A DNA stretch of 64,000 nucleotides from Streptomyces sp. A3M-1-3 (GCF_024213665.1 NZ_JANAVP010000020.1:62001-126000), one strand, 5' to 3'; numbered from the stretch's first letter, positions 54,986 through 63,882 are shown. Notes: generated from the sequence alone by a model not told the origin. Numbers and translations: made by a program.

Positions 54986-55566
54986 CGGGCACCGCCGTGG
55001 CCGGCCCGGACGGCGGCCTGCGCTGCCCCTGGGCGCTGTCCACCGAGGACTACGTCGCGTACCACGACGCTGAGTGGGGACGCCCCGTGCACGGGGACGA
55101 CGCCCTGTACGAGCGGCTCTGCCTGGAGGCGTTCCAGTCCGGCCTGTCCTGGCTGACGATCCTGCGGCGGCGGGACGGCTTCCGCGCCGCCTTCGCCGAC
55201 TTCAAGATCGCCGCGGTCGCGGCGTTCACCGAGGAGGACGCCTCACGGCTGCTGGCCGACCCGGGCATCATCCGCAACCGCGCCAAGATCGCTGCCACGC
55301 TCGCCAACGCCAAGGTTCTCGCGCAGTGGCAGCCGGGCGAGCTGGACACGCTGATCTGGTCGTACGCCCCGGACCACGCCGCCCGCCCGGCCCCGCGCAG
55401 GATCGCGGACGTCCCGGCGGTCACGGCGGAGTCGACCGCGCTGGCCAAGGAGCTGAAGAAGCGCGGCGTCCGGTTCGTCGGCCCGACGACGGCGTACGCC
55501 CTGATGCAGGCGTGCGGCCTGGTCGACGACCATCTGGCGGACTGCGTGGCCCGCGGCGGCGCCTGA
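54982..55566 (+). CDS. tag: DNA-3-methyladenine glycosylase I
   Basis: A 194-residue base-excision enzyme that removes 3-methyladenine. CPWALSTEDYVAYHDAEWGR is the family N-terminus; Cys 16 and a His/Cys pair near the end (DDHLADC) fit the zinc ligands, and LCLEAFQSGLSWLTIL the base pocket. Start overlaps the DivIVA-like gene. The same neighbour order as in Mycobacterium (tagA). Confidence 0.92.
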   Translation: MTGTAVAGPDGGLRCPWALSTEDYVAYHDAEWGRPVHGDDALYERLCLEAFQSGLSWLTILRRRDGFRAAFADFKIAAVAAFTEEDASRLLADPGIIRNRAKIAATLANAKVLAQWQPGELDTLIWSYAPDHAARPAPRRIADVPAVTAESTALAKELKKRGVRFVGPTTAYALMQACGLVDDHLADCVARGGA

Positions 55567-55573
55567 GCGGCCC

Positions 55574-55609
55574 CGTCCAGGGGGGCGGCCCGGTCCAGGG
55601 GGGCGGCCC
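55574..55609 (+). repeat. two 18-bp tandem repeats after tag
   Basis: CGTCCAGGGGGGCGGCCC and GGTCCAGGGGGGCGGCCC follow directly, then a partial third copy. They lie between the convergent tag and crotonase genes and may be part of a transcription end. Confidence 0.6.
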
Positions 55610-55711
55610 GGTCCGGACGGGGCGGGGGCCCCTCGGGCGGGCCCTCCCGGCGCCGCAGGCCGACGGTGAGGGAGAGCCTTTCCGAGCCCGGCATGATCGG
55701 CCGGACACCCC

Positions 55712-56512
55712 CTAGCGGCCCAGGTACTTGGGCTTGGCCTTGTCCAGGAATGCCTGGACCGCGATCGCGTGGTCCGCCGACGCGCCCGCCCGCGTCTGGA
55801 GTTCGTCCTCCTTGTCCAGGGTGTCGCTGAGCGAGTGCCCCGCCCCGTACGCGAGCGACTCCTTGATCGCCGCGTAGGCGGCGGTCGGGCCCTCGGCCAG
55901 AGTGCGGGCCACCGCCGCCGCCTCCGCGGCCAGATCCGCTTCCGGGACGAGCTTGTTGGCGATGCCCAGCTCGTACGCCTGCTGGGCGGAGATCGAGCGC
56001 GGGAACAGGAGCAGGTCCGCGGCCCGGCTCTGGCCGATCAGCCGGGGAAGGGTCCAGGACACGCCCGAGTCCGCGGTGAGGGCGACCCCGGCGAAGGAGG
56101 TGTTGAAGCCGGCGGTGTCGGCCACGACCCGATAGTCGGCGGCCAGCGCGAAACCGAAGCCCGCACCGGCGGCGACGCCGTTGACACCGGCAACCACGGG
56201 CTTGGGCATCTGGGTGAGCGCGCGAACGACGGGGTTGTAGTGCTCGCGCACGGTGCTCATCGTGCTGCCGCTGCCCGACTCGCGGTCCGCGGCGAGCGAG
56301 CCGATGTGCTCCTTGAGGTCCTGGCCGACACAGAACGCGCGACCAATGGCGGTCAGCAGGACGGCCCGTACGGCCGGATCGGCCGCGGCCGCCCGAACCG
56401 AGTCCCGCAGGGCGACCTTCGCCTCGGTGTTCATCGCGTTCATGGCCTCGGGACGATTGATCGTGATCGTCGCAACGCCGTCGGTCACTTCGTAGAGCAC
56501 GGTGTCGGCCAT
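55712..56512 (-). CDS. enoyl-CoA hydratase/isomerase, PaaG-like
   Basis: A 266-residue crotonase. MNAMNTEAKVALRD and FCVGQDLKEHIGSL contain the first oxyanion position, and GVNGVAAGAGFGFALAAD the second. The catalytic pocket reads VALTADSGVSWTLPRLIG: an Asp stands where hydratases use Glu, as in PaaG ring-oxepin isomerases. The gene is monocistronic on the minus strand; an inverted repeat GTACTG-CAGTAC lies 40 bases upstream. Exact substrate unknown. Confidence 0.85.
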   Translation of the reverse strand: MADTVLYEVTDGVATITINRPEAMNAMNTEAKVALRDSVRAAAADPAVRAVLLTAIGRAFCVGQDLKEHIGSLAADRESGSGSTMSTVREHYNPVVRALTQMPKPVVAGVNGVAAGAGFGFALAADYRVVADTAGFNTSFAGVALTADSGVSWTLPRLIGQSRAADLLLFPRSISAQQAYELGIANKLVPEADLAAEAAAVARTLAEGPTAAYAAIKESLAYGAGHSLSDTLDKEDELQTRAGASADHAIAVQAFLDKAKPKYLGR

Positions 56513-56551
56513 GGCAGGGGTCCCCTCCGTCGCGGCTCGGCCAGCAATCAG

Positions 56552-56565
56552 GTACTGACCAGTAC
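56552..56565. promoter_or_regulatory. palindrome upstream of the crotonase gene
   Basis: GTACTG (56552-56557) AC CAGTAC (56560-56565), 40 bases upstream of the minus-strand start. Its size and place suit a TetR-type operator for a fatty or aromatic acid regulator, which is not encoded in this window. Confidence 0.45.
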
Positions 56566-56720
56566 AGGGCCAGCATGGCGGAGATCGCGGACGCCGGACA
56601 TGTGACCTGCGTCAAAGAACGAAGCACCACCGCGCCGGGAGTGGCGGCGAAGTATCGCAGGCGGAACGCCGAAATGAGTGGTTTTGCGGAAGCGCGTTGC
56701 GCAAGCGATGCAGACCGATG

Positions 56721-56751
56721 TTGGTCATCGGGTCCTGCGATGCGGGATAAT
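56721..56751 (+). promoter_or_regulatory. putative promoter of the DUF3117 gene
   Basis: TTGGTC (56721-56726) and GATAAT (56746-56751) lie 19 bases apart, 79 bases upstream of the ATG at 56830. The spacing is slightly long; the -10 is good. The remainder of the gap 56513-56829 shows no gene. Confidence 0.4.
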
Positions 56752-56829
56752 GACCTGGAAGCAATGTGTTCGATGCCGGTGACACCTGGGTTGTCGGCCG
56801 ATGAGCTGGTTTCAGGAAGGGGAACGAGC

Positions 56830-56997
56830 ATGGCGGCCATGAAGCCGCGGACGGGCGACGGCCCGCTCGAGGTGACCAAGGAGGGGCGGGGCATCGTCAT
56901 GCGCGTTCCGCTCGAAGGCGGCGGTCGGCTTGTCGTCGAGCTGACTCCGGACGAGGCCGACGCACTCGGCGACGCGCTGAAGAAGGTCGTCGGCTGA
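56830..56997 (+). CDS. DUF3117 protein
   Basis: A 55-residue conserved actinobacterial protein (Rv1211-like). KPRTGDGPLEVTKEGRGIVM and ELTPDEADALGDALKKVV are nearly invariant in the family. AGGAAGG lies before the ATG. It sits between tag and sigE as in Mycobacterium. Function unknown. A bidirectional hairpin follows. Confidence 0.9.
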   Translation: MAAMKPRTGDGPLEVTKEGRGIVMRVPLEGGGRLVVELTPDEADALGDALKKVVG

Positions 56998-57021
56998 CGC
57001 GCAGGCACCAACACGGTTCTT

Positions 57022-57055
57022 CACTGCCCCGGCGGCTCACGCTGCCGGGGCAGTG
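57022..57055. terminator. bidirectional terminator
   Basis: Perfect 12-bp arms CACTGCCCCGGC (57022-57033) and GCCGGGGCAGTG (57044-57055) with a 10-base loop, between the convergent DUF3117 and methyltransferase genes. Confidence 0.8.
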
Positions 57056-57086
57056 GTGTGTCCGGGGGCAGCGGTGTGTCCGGGGG

Positions 57087-57773
57087 TCAGCGTCGGACGG
57101 CGCAGAGCAGGCCGTCGCCCACCGGCAGAAGCGCGGGCATCAGCTCCTGGCTTTCGCGTACCGCCCGCAGCAGCTCGCGCAGCCGTACCACCTCGGCCGG
57201 CTGGGCCGCGGAATCGACCGTACGCCCCTCCGCGAAGACGCCTTCGAAGCAGACCAGACCCCCAGGTCGGAGCAGGCGCAACGATTCAGCGAGATAGTCC
57301 AGGCACTCCAGCCTGTCGCCGTCGCAGAAGACCAGGTCGTAGCCGCCGTCGGCCAGGCGGGGGAGTACGTCGAGGGCGCGCCCCGGGATGAAGCGTGCCC
57401 GGTTCCCGGCGAAACCGGCCGCGCGGAAGGCCTCCCGGGCGAACTGCTGGCGCTCGGGTTCGAGGTCGACCGTGGTCAGCACGCCGTCCGGGCGCATGCC
57501 GTGCAGCAGGTGGATACCGGAGACGCCGGCGCCGGTACCGATTTCGGCCACCGCCTTGGCGTCCGTGGTGGCGGCGAGCAAGGCCAGCGCGGCGCCGGTG
57601 CCGGGGGACACCGAACGCAGGCCTGCTTCCCGGGCCCGGTCACGGGCCCAGCGCAGCGCGGCGTCCTCGGCGACAAAAGCGTCGGCGAACGCCCAGCTCG
57701 TCTGCCGGTTGCCGGTAATGACCGTCTCCTGTCCCCCGTAGTTGGCGCAACGGTGACTGTATCCGCTGCCCAC
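57087..57773 (-). CDS. O-methyltransferase (Rv1220c-like)
   Basis: A 228-residue SAM-dependent methyltransferase of the catechol-O-methyltransferase group. VAEIGTGAGVSGIHLLHG is the SAM loop, TTVDLEPERQQFAREA the acidic ribose contact, and LVFCDGDRLECLDYL the metal-binding Asp region. The start is taken at GTG 57773 because SHRCANY is retained; a start closer to TGNRQTSW is possible. It is divergent from sigE, as in Mycobacterium. Acceptor unknown. Confidence 0.87.
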   Translation of the reverse strand: MGSGYSHRCANYGGQETVITGNRQTSWAFADAFVAEDAALRWARDRAREAGLRSVSPGTGAALALLAATTDAKAVAEIGTGAGVSGIHLLHGMRPDGVLTTVDLEPERQQFAREAFRAAGFAGNRARFIPGRALDVLPRLADGGYDLVFCDGDRLECLDYLAESLRLLRPGGLVCFEGVFAEGRTVDSAAQPAEVVRLRELLRAVRESQELMPALLPVGDGLLCAVRR

Positions 57774-57848
57774 GGGAACCCGCGGATGGGACCAGGCGTT
57801 ATGAAGGGGCGAGGGGGATCCGATGGGTCGAGCCGATCGAGATGTTCA

Positions 57849-57872
57849 GGAACAGGTGCGCGGTCAAAATTC
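57849..57872 (+). promoter_or_regulatory. possible ECF-type promoter before sigE
   Basis: GGAAC (57849-57853) and TC (57871-57872) are separated by 17 bases, close to the AAC-N16-TC pattern of extracytoplasmic sigma factors, so sigE may drive itself. This would put transcription start near 57880, which agrees with translation from ATG 57913 and not from 57823. Confidence 0.35.
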
Positions 57873-57912
57873 GCGCAAACAAGCTTATCCGGAGCTAACG
57901 GGGCAGGTGGCT

Positions 57913-58692
57913 ATGGTAGGGGCTCCACTGGACACCACCAGAGCCGATAGGGGAGGTGCGGCTGCGCCTGTGGATCGGGGAGGAGTGCTGAAGCGCTTTC
58001 TCTGGTCGTCGGGTGAGCCGAAATCCGTGACCGACATTGCTGACCGTTCTCGAATTGCAGACTCCGCACCCACCGCGACCTTCGCCGCAGATGCGGAATC
58101 GCAGGCGTGGACGCCTCCCTCGTGGGAGGACATCGTCAGCACGCACAGTGCGCGGGTCTACCGCCTCGCCTATCGCCTGACCGGCAACCAGCACGACGCC
58201 GAAGACCTCACGCAGGAGGTCTTCGTCCGGGTGTTCCGGTCCCTGTCGACGTATACGCCGGGCACCTTCGAGGGCTGGCTGCACCGCATCACCACCAACC
58301 TCTTCCTGGACATGGTGCGCCGCAAGCAGCGCATCCGCTTCGACGCGCTCGGCGACGACGCGGCGGAGCGGCTGCCGAGCCGCGAGCCGAACCCGCAGCA
58401 GGTCCTGCACGACACCCACTTCGACGCGGATGTGCAGCAGGCGCTGGACACCCTCGCGCCCGAGTTCCGTGCCGCCGTGGTGCTCTGCGACATCGAAGGA
58501 CTTTCGTACGAGGAGATCGCCGCCACTCTGGGCGTCAAGCTCGGCACCGTGCGCAGCCGGATCCACCGTGGCCGCTCGCACCTGCGCAAGGCCCTGCAGC
58601 ACCGGTCGCCCGAGGCCCGCGCCGAGCAGCGCGCCCTGGCGGGTGTGGCCCTGGGCAGCCCTGTGCCGCTGGGAGAGGGCGGAGCCGCGTGA
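57913..58692 (+). CDS. sigE: ECF sigma factor (SigE-like)
   Basis: An extracytoplasmic sigma factor of about 259 residues. After a long N-terminal tail (75 residues) comes sigma-2 (SARVYRLAYRLTGNQHDAED, LTQEVFVRVFR) and sigma-4 (CDIEGLSYEEIAATLGVKL, TVRSRIHRGR). The start is uncertain: ATG 57913 is preferred, ATG 57823 (with GAGGGGGA) adds 30 residues. It overlaps the anti-sigma gene by four bases (GTGA). Together with that gene and the protease it forms an envelope-stress unit. Confidence 0.9.
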   Translation: MVGAPLDTTRADRGGAAAPVDRGGVLKRFLWSSGEPKSVTDIADRSRIADSAPTATFAADAESQAWTPPSWEDIVSTHSARVYRLAYRLTGNQHDAEDLTQEVFVRVFRSLSTYTPGTFEGWLHRITTNLFLDMVRRKQRIRFDALGDDAAERLPSREPNPQQVLHDTHFDADVQQALDTLAPEFRAAVVLCDIEGLSYEEIAATLGVKLGTVRSRIHRGRSHLRKALQHRSPEARAEQRALAGVALGSPVPLGEGGAA

Positions 58693-59621
58693 GTGGATCC
58701 AGTCCGACACCCGCCGAACAGCATCTGGGAGACCGGCTCGCCGCCCTGGTGGACGGTGAGCTGGGCCATGACGCGCGCGAGCGGGTCCTGGCACATCTGG
58801 CGACGTGTACGAAGTGCAAGGCCGAGGCCGACGCGCAGCGCCGGCTGAAGAGCCTGTTCGTGGAAACCGCACCCCCACCACCCTCCGAGGGGCTTCTCGC
58901 GCGCCTTCAGGGGCTGCCCGGGGGAGGCGACGACGGCCGCGGCACACCGTTCGGAAGCGGAGCCTTCGGTAACGGAGTCTTCGGCGTGGGCTCCGAGGCG
59001 CCGGGGTCTCTCGGCCCTCTCGGCTATGTGCCGGGCGGCAGCCACGCCATGGTGCTGCCCGAGCGCGGCTTCCGCATCCATGACGTCGGCGGCCGCGAGG
59101 CGGACCGGCAGGCGTGGCGCGGGCGCAGATTCGCGTTCGCCGCGGCGGGTGCGGTCTCGCTCGCCGCGATCGCCCTCGGTGGCGCCCTGCCACTGGACAC
59201 GGCGGTCGAGCCCCGCGCCCGCGGCGAGGGCGGCGCCCACGTCACCCCGCTGCGAGCGACGGCGACGCCGTCCGCGACCCGCGGAGTCACCGGCCCGGCG
59301 GCCCGCCGCCACGGCGGGGCGGCCGGAATCCAGGACGTCTCGGAGACGGTGGAGGCCGGGCCACTCGGCTCCTCGGTCCCGCCGGCGCTCATGGTACCGG
59401 TCGCGTTTCCCACGTCCGCCGCCCCCCTCGCGCCACTGGCGCCGCCGTTCGCGGCTGCCGTGACCGGCTCGACGGGAGCCCCGCTGATACGTCCGGCCGG
59501 CCAGACCGGTACGGCAAAGGCGACACCGAAGGCGACGTCGAAGGCCCAGGCCCCGACGCTGCCCCCCGCGCCCTCTCGCCTCGCCGCGCACCCCGGTCGT
59601 CAGGCGTTCAACGGACGCTGA
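58689..59621 (+). CDS. zinc-binding anti-sigma factor (RseA-like)
   Basis: A 310-residue membrane-anchored anti-sigma factor. DRLAALVDGELGHDARER leads into H-LAT-C-TK-C (about residues 37-44), the ZAS zinc site that binds the sigma factor. One membrane helix lies near residue 146-166 (FAFAAAGAVSLAAIALGGAL). The outside tail is Ala/Pro/Thr-rich with no sensor domain. Start GTG overlaps the sigE stop, so both are made in a fixed ratio. Confidence 0.85.
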   Translation: MSGSSPTPAEQHLGDRLAALVDGELGHDARERVLAHLATCTKCKAEADAQRRLKSLFVETAPPPPSEGLLARLQGLPGGGDDGRGTPFGSGAFGNGVFGVGSEAPGSLGPLGYVPGGSHAMVLPERGFRIHDVGGREADRQAWRGRRFAFAAAGAVSLAAIALGGALPLDTAVEPRARGEGGAHVTPLRATATPSATRGVTGPAARRHGGAAGIQDVSETVEAGPLGSSVPPALMVPVAFPTSAAPLAPLAPPFAAAVTGSTGAPLIRPAGQTGTAKATPKATSKAQAPTLPPAPSRLAAHPGRQAFNGR

Positions 59622-59727
59622 CCGGCCCCTGCGCGGCGCTTGCCAAACCTGGTTGAATCCGGGGAGGAGTGTTCCCCGGCCTTCTGGGACCGGGGGGACG
59701 CGGACATCAGGACGTTGCGGGGAGAGC

Positions 59728-61275
59728 ATGGACGAGGGCAAGCCCACCGGGCCCAAGGCGAAGTGGTGGAGCCGGCCCCGGACGGGCGGGAACCCGGGCG
59801 AGCCAGATCCGGTCACCGAGGAGCTGCCGCCGGTCGATGACTCCGTACCGGCACAGACCGCTCCCCGTCCGCAGCCCCTGCACGCACCCGACCCGTACGG
59901 CACCCCGCCGTACGGAGGCCCGGGGCCCTGGGCGCCCGCCCCTCCCGTACAGCGCCCGGTACCGACGCCCGCGCAGGGCACGCCCCTACCGCCGTCGGCC
60001 TTCACGGGGAACCCGGTCCCGCAGCACCCGGCCGCACAGCACCTTGCCGCCCAGCATCCGGCCCAGCCGCTGCCGCTCCCTCAGCCGCGGGCGCAGTGGG
60101 GCCAGTACGACCCCTGGGGCGCGCCCCTCCAGCTGTCCGACGGCGGCGAGTCCGCCCGGCCGAAGAAGGCCCGGCGCGGCGGCCTGCTCGCCGGCGCGCT
60201 GCTGCTGGCGCTCGTCGCCGGCGGGATCGGCGGCGGCATCGGCGCGTACGTCGAGCGCAACGGCGGCGTCACCACCGTCGAACTGCCGCAGGCGGGCCCG
60301 GAGAGCGGGGACCGCGCGCCCGACAGCGTTGCCGGTATCGCCGCGAGCGCCCTGCCGAGCGTGGTCACCCTGCACGTCCAGGGCGGCGGTTCGCAGGGCA
60401 CCGGCACCGGCTTCGTCCTGGACGGCCGGGGCCACATCCTCACCAACAACCATGTGGTGGAGGCCGCGTCCTCCTCCGGCGGGATAACGGTGACCTTCAG
60501 CGGAGGCGAGACCGCCGAGGCCGAGATCGTCGGCCGGGACAGCGGGTACGACCTGGCAGTGGTCAAGGTCAAGGGCGTCTCCGGCCTCAAGCCGCTGCCG
60601 CTGGGCAACTCCGACAACGTGCGGGTCGGCGACCCGGTCGTGGCCATCGGCGCCCCCTTCGACCTCTCGAACACCGTCACCTCCGGCATCATCAGCGCCA
60701 AGGAGCGGCCCATCACCGCGGGCGGCGAGAAGGGCGACGGCAGCGACATCAGCTATGTCGACGCCCTGCAGACCGACGCCCCCATCAACCCCGGCAATTC
60801 GGGCGGCCCGCTGGTCGACTCGAAGGCCCGTGTGATCGGCATCAACAGCGCGATCCGGGCCGCCGACAACGGATCCGACCTGGCCGACGGACAGGCCGGC
60901 AGTATCGGCCTCGGCTTCGCCATCCCCATCAACCAGGGCAAGCGGGTGGCCGAGGAGCTGATCAGCACCGGCAAGGCCACCCACCCGGTCATCGGCGTCA
61001 CGCTCGACATGCAGTACACGGGTGACGGAGCCCGCGTCGGTGCGAAGAACAACGACGGCAAGCCGCCCGTCACCGTGGGCGGCCCCGGCGACAAGGCCGG
61101 TATCGAGCCGCGCGACATCATCACCAAGGTCGACGGCCGGCGGGTGCACAGCGGTGAGGAGCTCATCGTCAAGATCCGCGCCCACCGACCGGGCGATCGG
61201 CTGGAGCTGACCGTGGTCAGGGACGGCCGGGAGCGGACCCTCGGGGTCGTCCTCGGTTCCGCGGACGGCACGTGA
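59728..61275 (+). CDS. HtrA/DegP-type membrane serine protease
   Basis: A 515-residue protease. A Pro/Gln-rich cytoplasmic tail (about 150 residues) is followed by one membrane helix (GGLLAGALLLALVAGGIGGG). The trypsin-like domain has His 242 (LTNNHVVE), Asp 275 (DSGYDLAVVKV) and Ser 358 (NPGNSGGPLVD). A PDZ domain follows (PGDKAGIEPRDIITKVDGRR). The ATG at 59728 has GGGGAGAG upstream. As in Mycobacterium it follows the anti-sigma gene and degrades misfolded envelope proteins or the anti-sigma factor. Confidence 0.92.
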   Translation: MDEGKPTGPKAKWWSRPRTGGNPGEPDPVTEELPPVDDSVPAQTAPRPQPLHAPDPYGTPPYGGPGPWAPAPPVQRPVPTPAQGTPLPPSAFTGNPVPQHPAAQHLAAQHPAQPLPLPQPRAQWGQYDPWGAPLQLSDGGESARPKKARRGGLLAGALLLALVAGGIGGGIGAYVERNGGVTTVELPQAGPESGDRAPDSVAGIAASALPSVVTLHVQGGGSQGTGTGFVLDGRGHILTNNHVVEAASSSGGITVTFSGGETAEAEIVGRDSGYDLAVVKVKGVSGLKPLPLGNSDNVRVGDPVVAIGAPFDLSNTVTSGIISAKERPITAGGEKGDGSDISYVDALQTDAPINPGNSGGPLVDSKARVIGINSAIRAADNGSDLADGQAGSIGLGFAIPINQGKRVAEELISTGKATHPVIGVTLDMQYTGDGARVGAKNNDGKPPVTVGGPGDKAGIEPRDIITKVDGRRVHSGEELIVKIRAHRPGDRLELTVVRDGRERTLGVVLGSADGT

Positions 61276-61403
61276 CGGTCACGTGAAGGTACCGCCCGGA
61301 CAGGTGCGGCGGGTACCGTGGACCGGGCCCGGACCTGTCTCCCGCCCTCCGGCGCGGCGACCGGGACCGACCTGCGGGACGCGGAAATCCAAGGAGCAGC
61401 TAG

Positions 61404-61883
61404 GTGTTCAATGACATAGGCGCACTCGAGCTGGTGACGCTCGTGGTCCTTGCCGTGCTCGTCTTCGGCCCCGACAAGCTGCCCAAGGTCATCCAGGACG
61501 CCTCGCGCTTCATCCGCAAGATCCGCGAGTTCTCGGAGAGTGCGAAGCACGACATCCGGTCCGAACTCGGCCCGGAATTCAAGGATTTCGAATTCGAGGA
61601 CCTCAACCCCAAGACGTTCGTCCGTAAGCAGCTGATGGACAACGACGATCTGGGCCTGAAGGAGATCCGTAACGGCTTCGACCTCCGCAAGGAAATGGCC
61701 GAGGTCTCGGACGCCGTCCAGGGCAAGGACTCCGCAGCGGCCGTCGGCGCTGCGTCCAACGGGTCGGCACCCGCGCCCCTGGCGGGCGGCGGCCCCGACC
61801 TGCTGAAGAAGCCCGCCCAGCCCGCCCAGCCCGCGCAGCCCGCTCCGGCCGACCGTCCGCCCTTCGACGCAGACGCCACCTGA
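61404..61883 (+). CDS. tatB: twin-arginine translocase subunit TatB
   Basis: A 159-residue protein. FNDIGALELVTLVVLAVLVF is the single membrane helix, followed by GPDKLPKVIQDASRFIRKIR, the TatB amphipathic helix. The rest is acidic and ends in PAQPAQPAQP repeats. It binds Tat signals such as the amidase at 16631. GTG start at 61404 after GGAGCAGCTAG. Length and context fit TatB, not TatA. Confidence 0.9.
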   Translation: MFNDIGALELVTLVVLAVLVFGPDKLPKVIQDASRFIRKIREFSESAKHDIRSELGPEFKDFEFEDLNPKTFVRKQLMDNDDLGLKEIRNGFDLRKEMAEVSDAVQGKDSAAAVGAASNGSAPAPLAGGGPDLLKKPAQPAQPAQPAPADRPPFDADAT

Positions 61884-62000
61884 GTCACAGCTTCCCGTCG
61901 TGCCGGAGTGAGGTGGCTATCCTCCATAGGTCCGGAACGAGGACGCCCGAGGGGGGCGGGCCGCTCCGGACCCCAGTGAGCGAGGAGGCGGCCGGAACAG

Positions 62001-62657
62001 ATGGAGACGACGAGTCGGGTAGGGACACAAGCGCAGGGAACGCCCGGTGCGGGAGGGGTGCCGGCGGCCCGGCGTACGGTCGGCGGCTATCTGGCGGCGG
62101 ACTTCCCCTGGTACGGGCTGGACGAGGCGTTCACCGGCCCGCGCTGGCTGATGCAGGTCGGCACGGCCGCCGACGGCACGGTCGAGCACGGTTCCACGGG
62201 CCACGGCGACGAGCCGTTGGTACGCGGTGACGCGAGCCAGGACAAGGACCGCTTCGCGGTCGTCGTGACCGTCGCGAGCAGCCCCCTGCGGCGCAGCGCC
62301 GACGGCACAGGGGTACTCGAGGCCACCTCGGTCTCCTCGGCGGCCTGGCTGGCGGGCTCCGGTCTGCTGGCCTTCACCTGGCCGGGGCAGATGGACCACT
62401 CGCTGCGCGACGACTGGCTGGACCAGCAGACCGAGACGGCCTGGGCGCTGGCGGACGACCTCGGCGGACCGGACTGGTCGATGCTGTCGCTGCCGGTGGA
62501 CGGCGTGCCCACGCCCTTCCACTACCGCGAGTCCGAGTTCGGCTGGGTGCTGGCGGGCTCGGCGGACGGCGGGGTGCACATCGGAGCGTACGGGCGCGGG
62601 ATGAGCGCGTACGGTCTGGGCTTCTCGGTGGTCAAGGACATCACCGCGTACGAATAA
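62001..62657 (+). CDS. hypothetical protein upstream of mrp
   Basis: A 218-residue soluble protein without signal or membrane segment. GYLAADFPWYGLDEAFTGPR and SVSSAAWLAGSGLLAFTWPG are the clearest blocks, and it ends YGRGMSAYGLGFSVVKDI; the repeated aromatic and Gly pattern suggests a beta-rich fold. I do not recognise a family. GGAACAG is a weak ribosome site. Convergent with mrp across a hairpin. Confidence 0.7.
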   Translation: METTSRVGTQAQGTPGAGGVPAARRTVGGYLAADFPWYGLDEAFTGPRWLMQVGTAADGTVEHGSTGHGDEPLVRGDASQDKDRFAVVVTVASSPLRRSADGTGVLEATSVSSAAWLAGSGLLAFTWPGQMDHSLRDDWLDQQTETAWALADDLGGPDWSMLSLPVDGVPTPFHYRESEFGWVLAGSADGGVHIGAYGRGMSAYGLGFSVVKDITAYE

Positions 62658-62673
62658 CCGCGCTACGACTGAG

Positions 62674-62700
62674 GGGCGGCACCCACACCGGGTGCCGCCC
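62674..62700. terminator. bidirectional terminator before mrp
   Basis: GGGCGGCACCC (62674-62684) and GGGTGCCGCCC (62690-62700) with a 5-base loop lie between the two convergent genes. Confidence 0.8.
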
Positions 62701-62724
62701 TCAGTACGTCAGAACTCGAGTACG

Positions 62725-63882
62725 TCAGAACTTGTTGCGCGGGGTGATCCCCAGCGACATGCCCGACAGGCCGCGCTGCCGGCCGCCCAGCTTGCCCGCG
62801 ATGGCGCGCAGCGCGCTGCCCGCCGGGGAGTCCGGGTCGGACAGCACGACGGGCTTGCCCTCGTCGCCGCCCTCCCGCAGCCGTACGTCGATGGGGATGG
62901 ACCCGAGCACCGGCACCGTCGCGCCGGTCGTCCGCGTCAGGCCCTCGGCGACCGACTGGCCGCCGCCCGTGCCGAAGACGTCGACCATCTCGTCGCAGTG
63001 CGGGCAGGGCAGCCCGGACATGTTCTCGACGACGCCGACGATCTTCTGGTGGGTCTGTACGGCGATGGAGCCGGCCCGCTCCGCGACCTCGGCCGCGGCC
63101 TGCTGCGGGGTGGTGACGACCAGGATCTCGGCGTTCGGCACGAGCTGCGCCACCGAGATCGCGATGTCACCCGTGCCCGGCGGCAGGTCGAGCAGCAGGA
63201 CGTCCAGGTCGCCCCAGTACACGTCCGCGAGGAACTGCTGGAGGGCGCGGTGCAGCATCGGCCCGCGCCACACCACCGGGACGTTGCCCGGGGTGAACAT
63301 GCCGATGGAGATCACGCTCACGCCGTGCGCGGACGGCGGCATGATCATGTTCTCGACCTGGGTGGGACGGCCGTCGACGCCCAGCATGCGCGGCACGCTG
63401 TGGCCGTAGATGTCCGCGTCCACGACGCCGACCTTCAGCCCGTCCGCCGCCATCGCCGCGGCCAGGTTGACCGTCACCGAGGACTTGCCGACGCCGCCCT
63501 TGCCGGAGGCCACCGCGTACACCCGGGTCAGCGAACCGGGCTTGGCGAAGGGGACCTCGCGCTCGGCGGTGCCGCCGCGCAGCGAGGAGGTGAGCTCCTT
63601 GCGCTGCTCGTCGCTCATCACGTCGAGGTCGACGGCGACGCGTGTCACGCCCGGCACCCTCGCGACCGCGTCGGTGACGTTCTTGGTGATGGTCTCGCGC
63701 ATCGGGCAGCCGGAGACAGTGAGGTAGACCGTGACGGCAACCGACCCGTCCGTCCCGATCTCCACCGACTTGACCATGCCGAGGTCGGTGATCGGCTTGT
63801 GGATCTCGGGGTCGTTCACCGTCGCCAGGGCGTCGCGCACCGCGTCTTCCGCGGGGACGGTTGTGGGAGTGTCGGTAGCCAT
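62725..63882 (-). CDS. mrp: Mrp/ApbC iron-sulfur cluster carrier ATPase
   Basis: A 385-residue P-loop ATPase that delivers [4Fe-4S] clusters. The N-terminal 95 residues form a MIP18/DUF59 domain (ALATVNDPEIHKPITDLGMV). The deviant Walker A is ASGKGGVGKSS, and CPHC (GLPCPHCDEMV) is the cluster-binding pair. Minus strand, ending near the convergent hypothetical gene; a further minus-strand gene ends 42 bases upstream of its start. Confidence 0.93.
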   Translation of the reverse strand: MATDTPTTVPAEDAVRDALATVNDPEIHKPITDLGMVKSVEIGTDGSVAVTVYLTVSGCPMRETITKNVTDAVARVPGVTRVAVDLDVMSDEQRKELTSSLRGGTAEREVPFAKPGSLTRVYAVASGKGGVGKSSVTVNLAAAMAADGLKVGVVDADIYGHSVPRMLGVDGRPTQVENMIMPPSAHGVSVISIGMFTPGNVPVVWRGPMLHRALQQFLADVYWGDLDVLLLDLPPGTGDIAISVAQLVPNAEILVVTTPQQAAAEVAERAGSIAVQTHQKIVGVVENMSGLPCPHCDEMVDVFGTGGGQSVAEGLTRTTGATVPVLGSIPIDVRLREGGDEGKPVVLSDPDSPAGSALRAIAGKLGGRQRGLSGMSLGITPRNKF

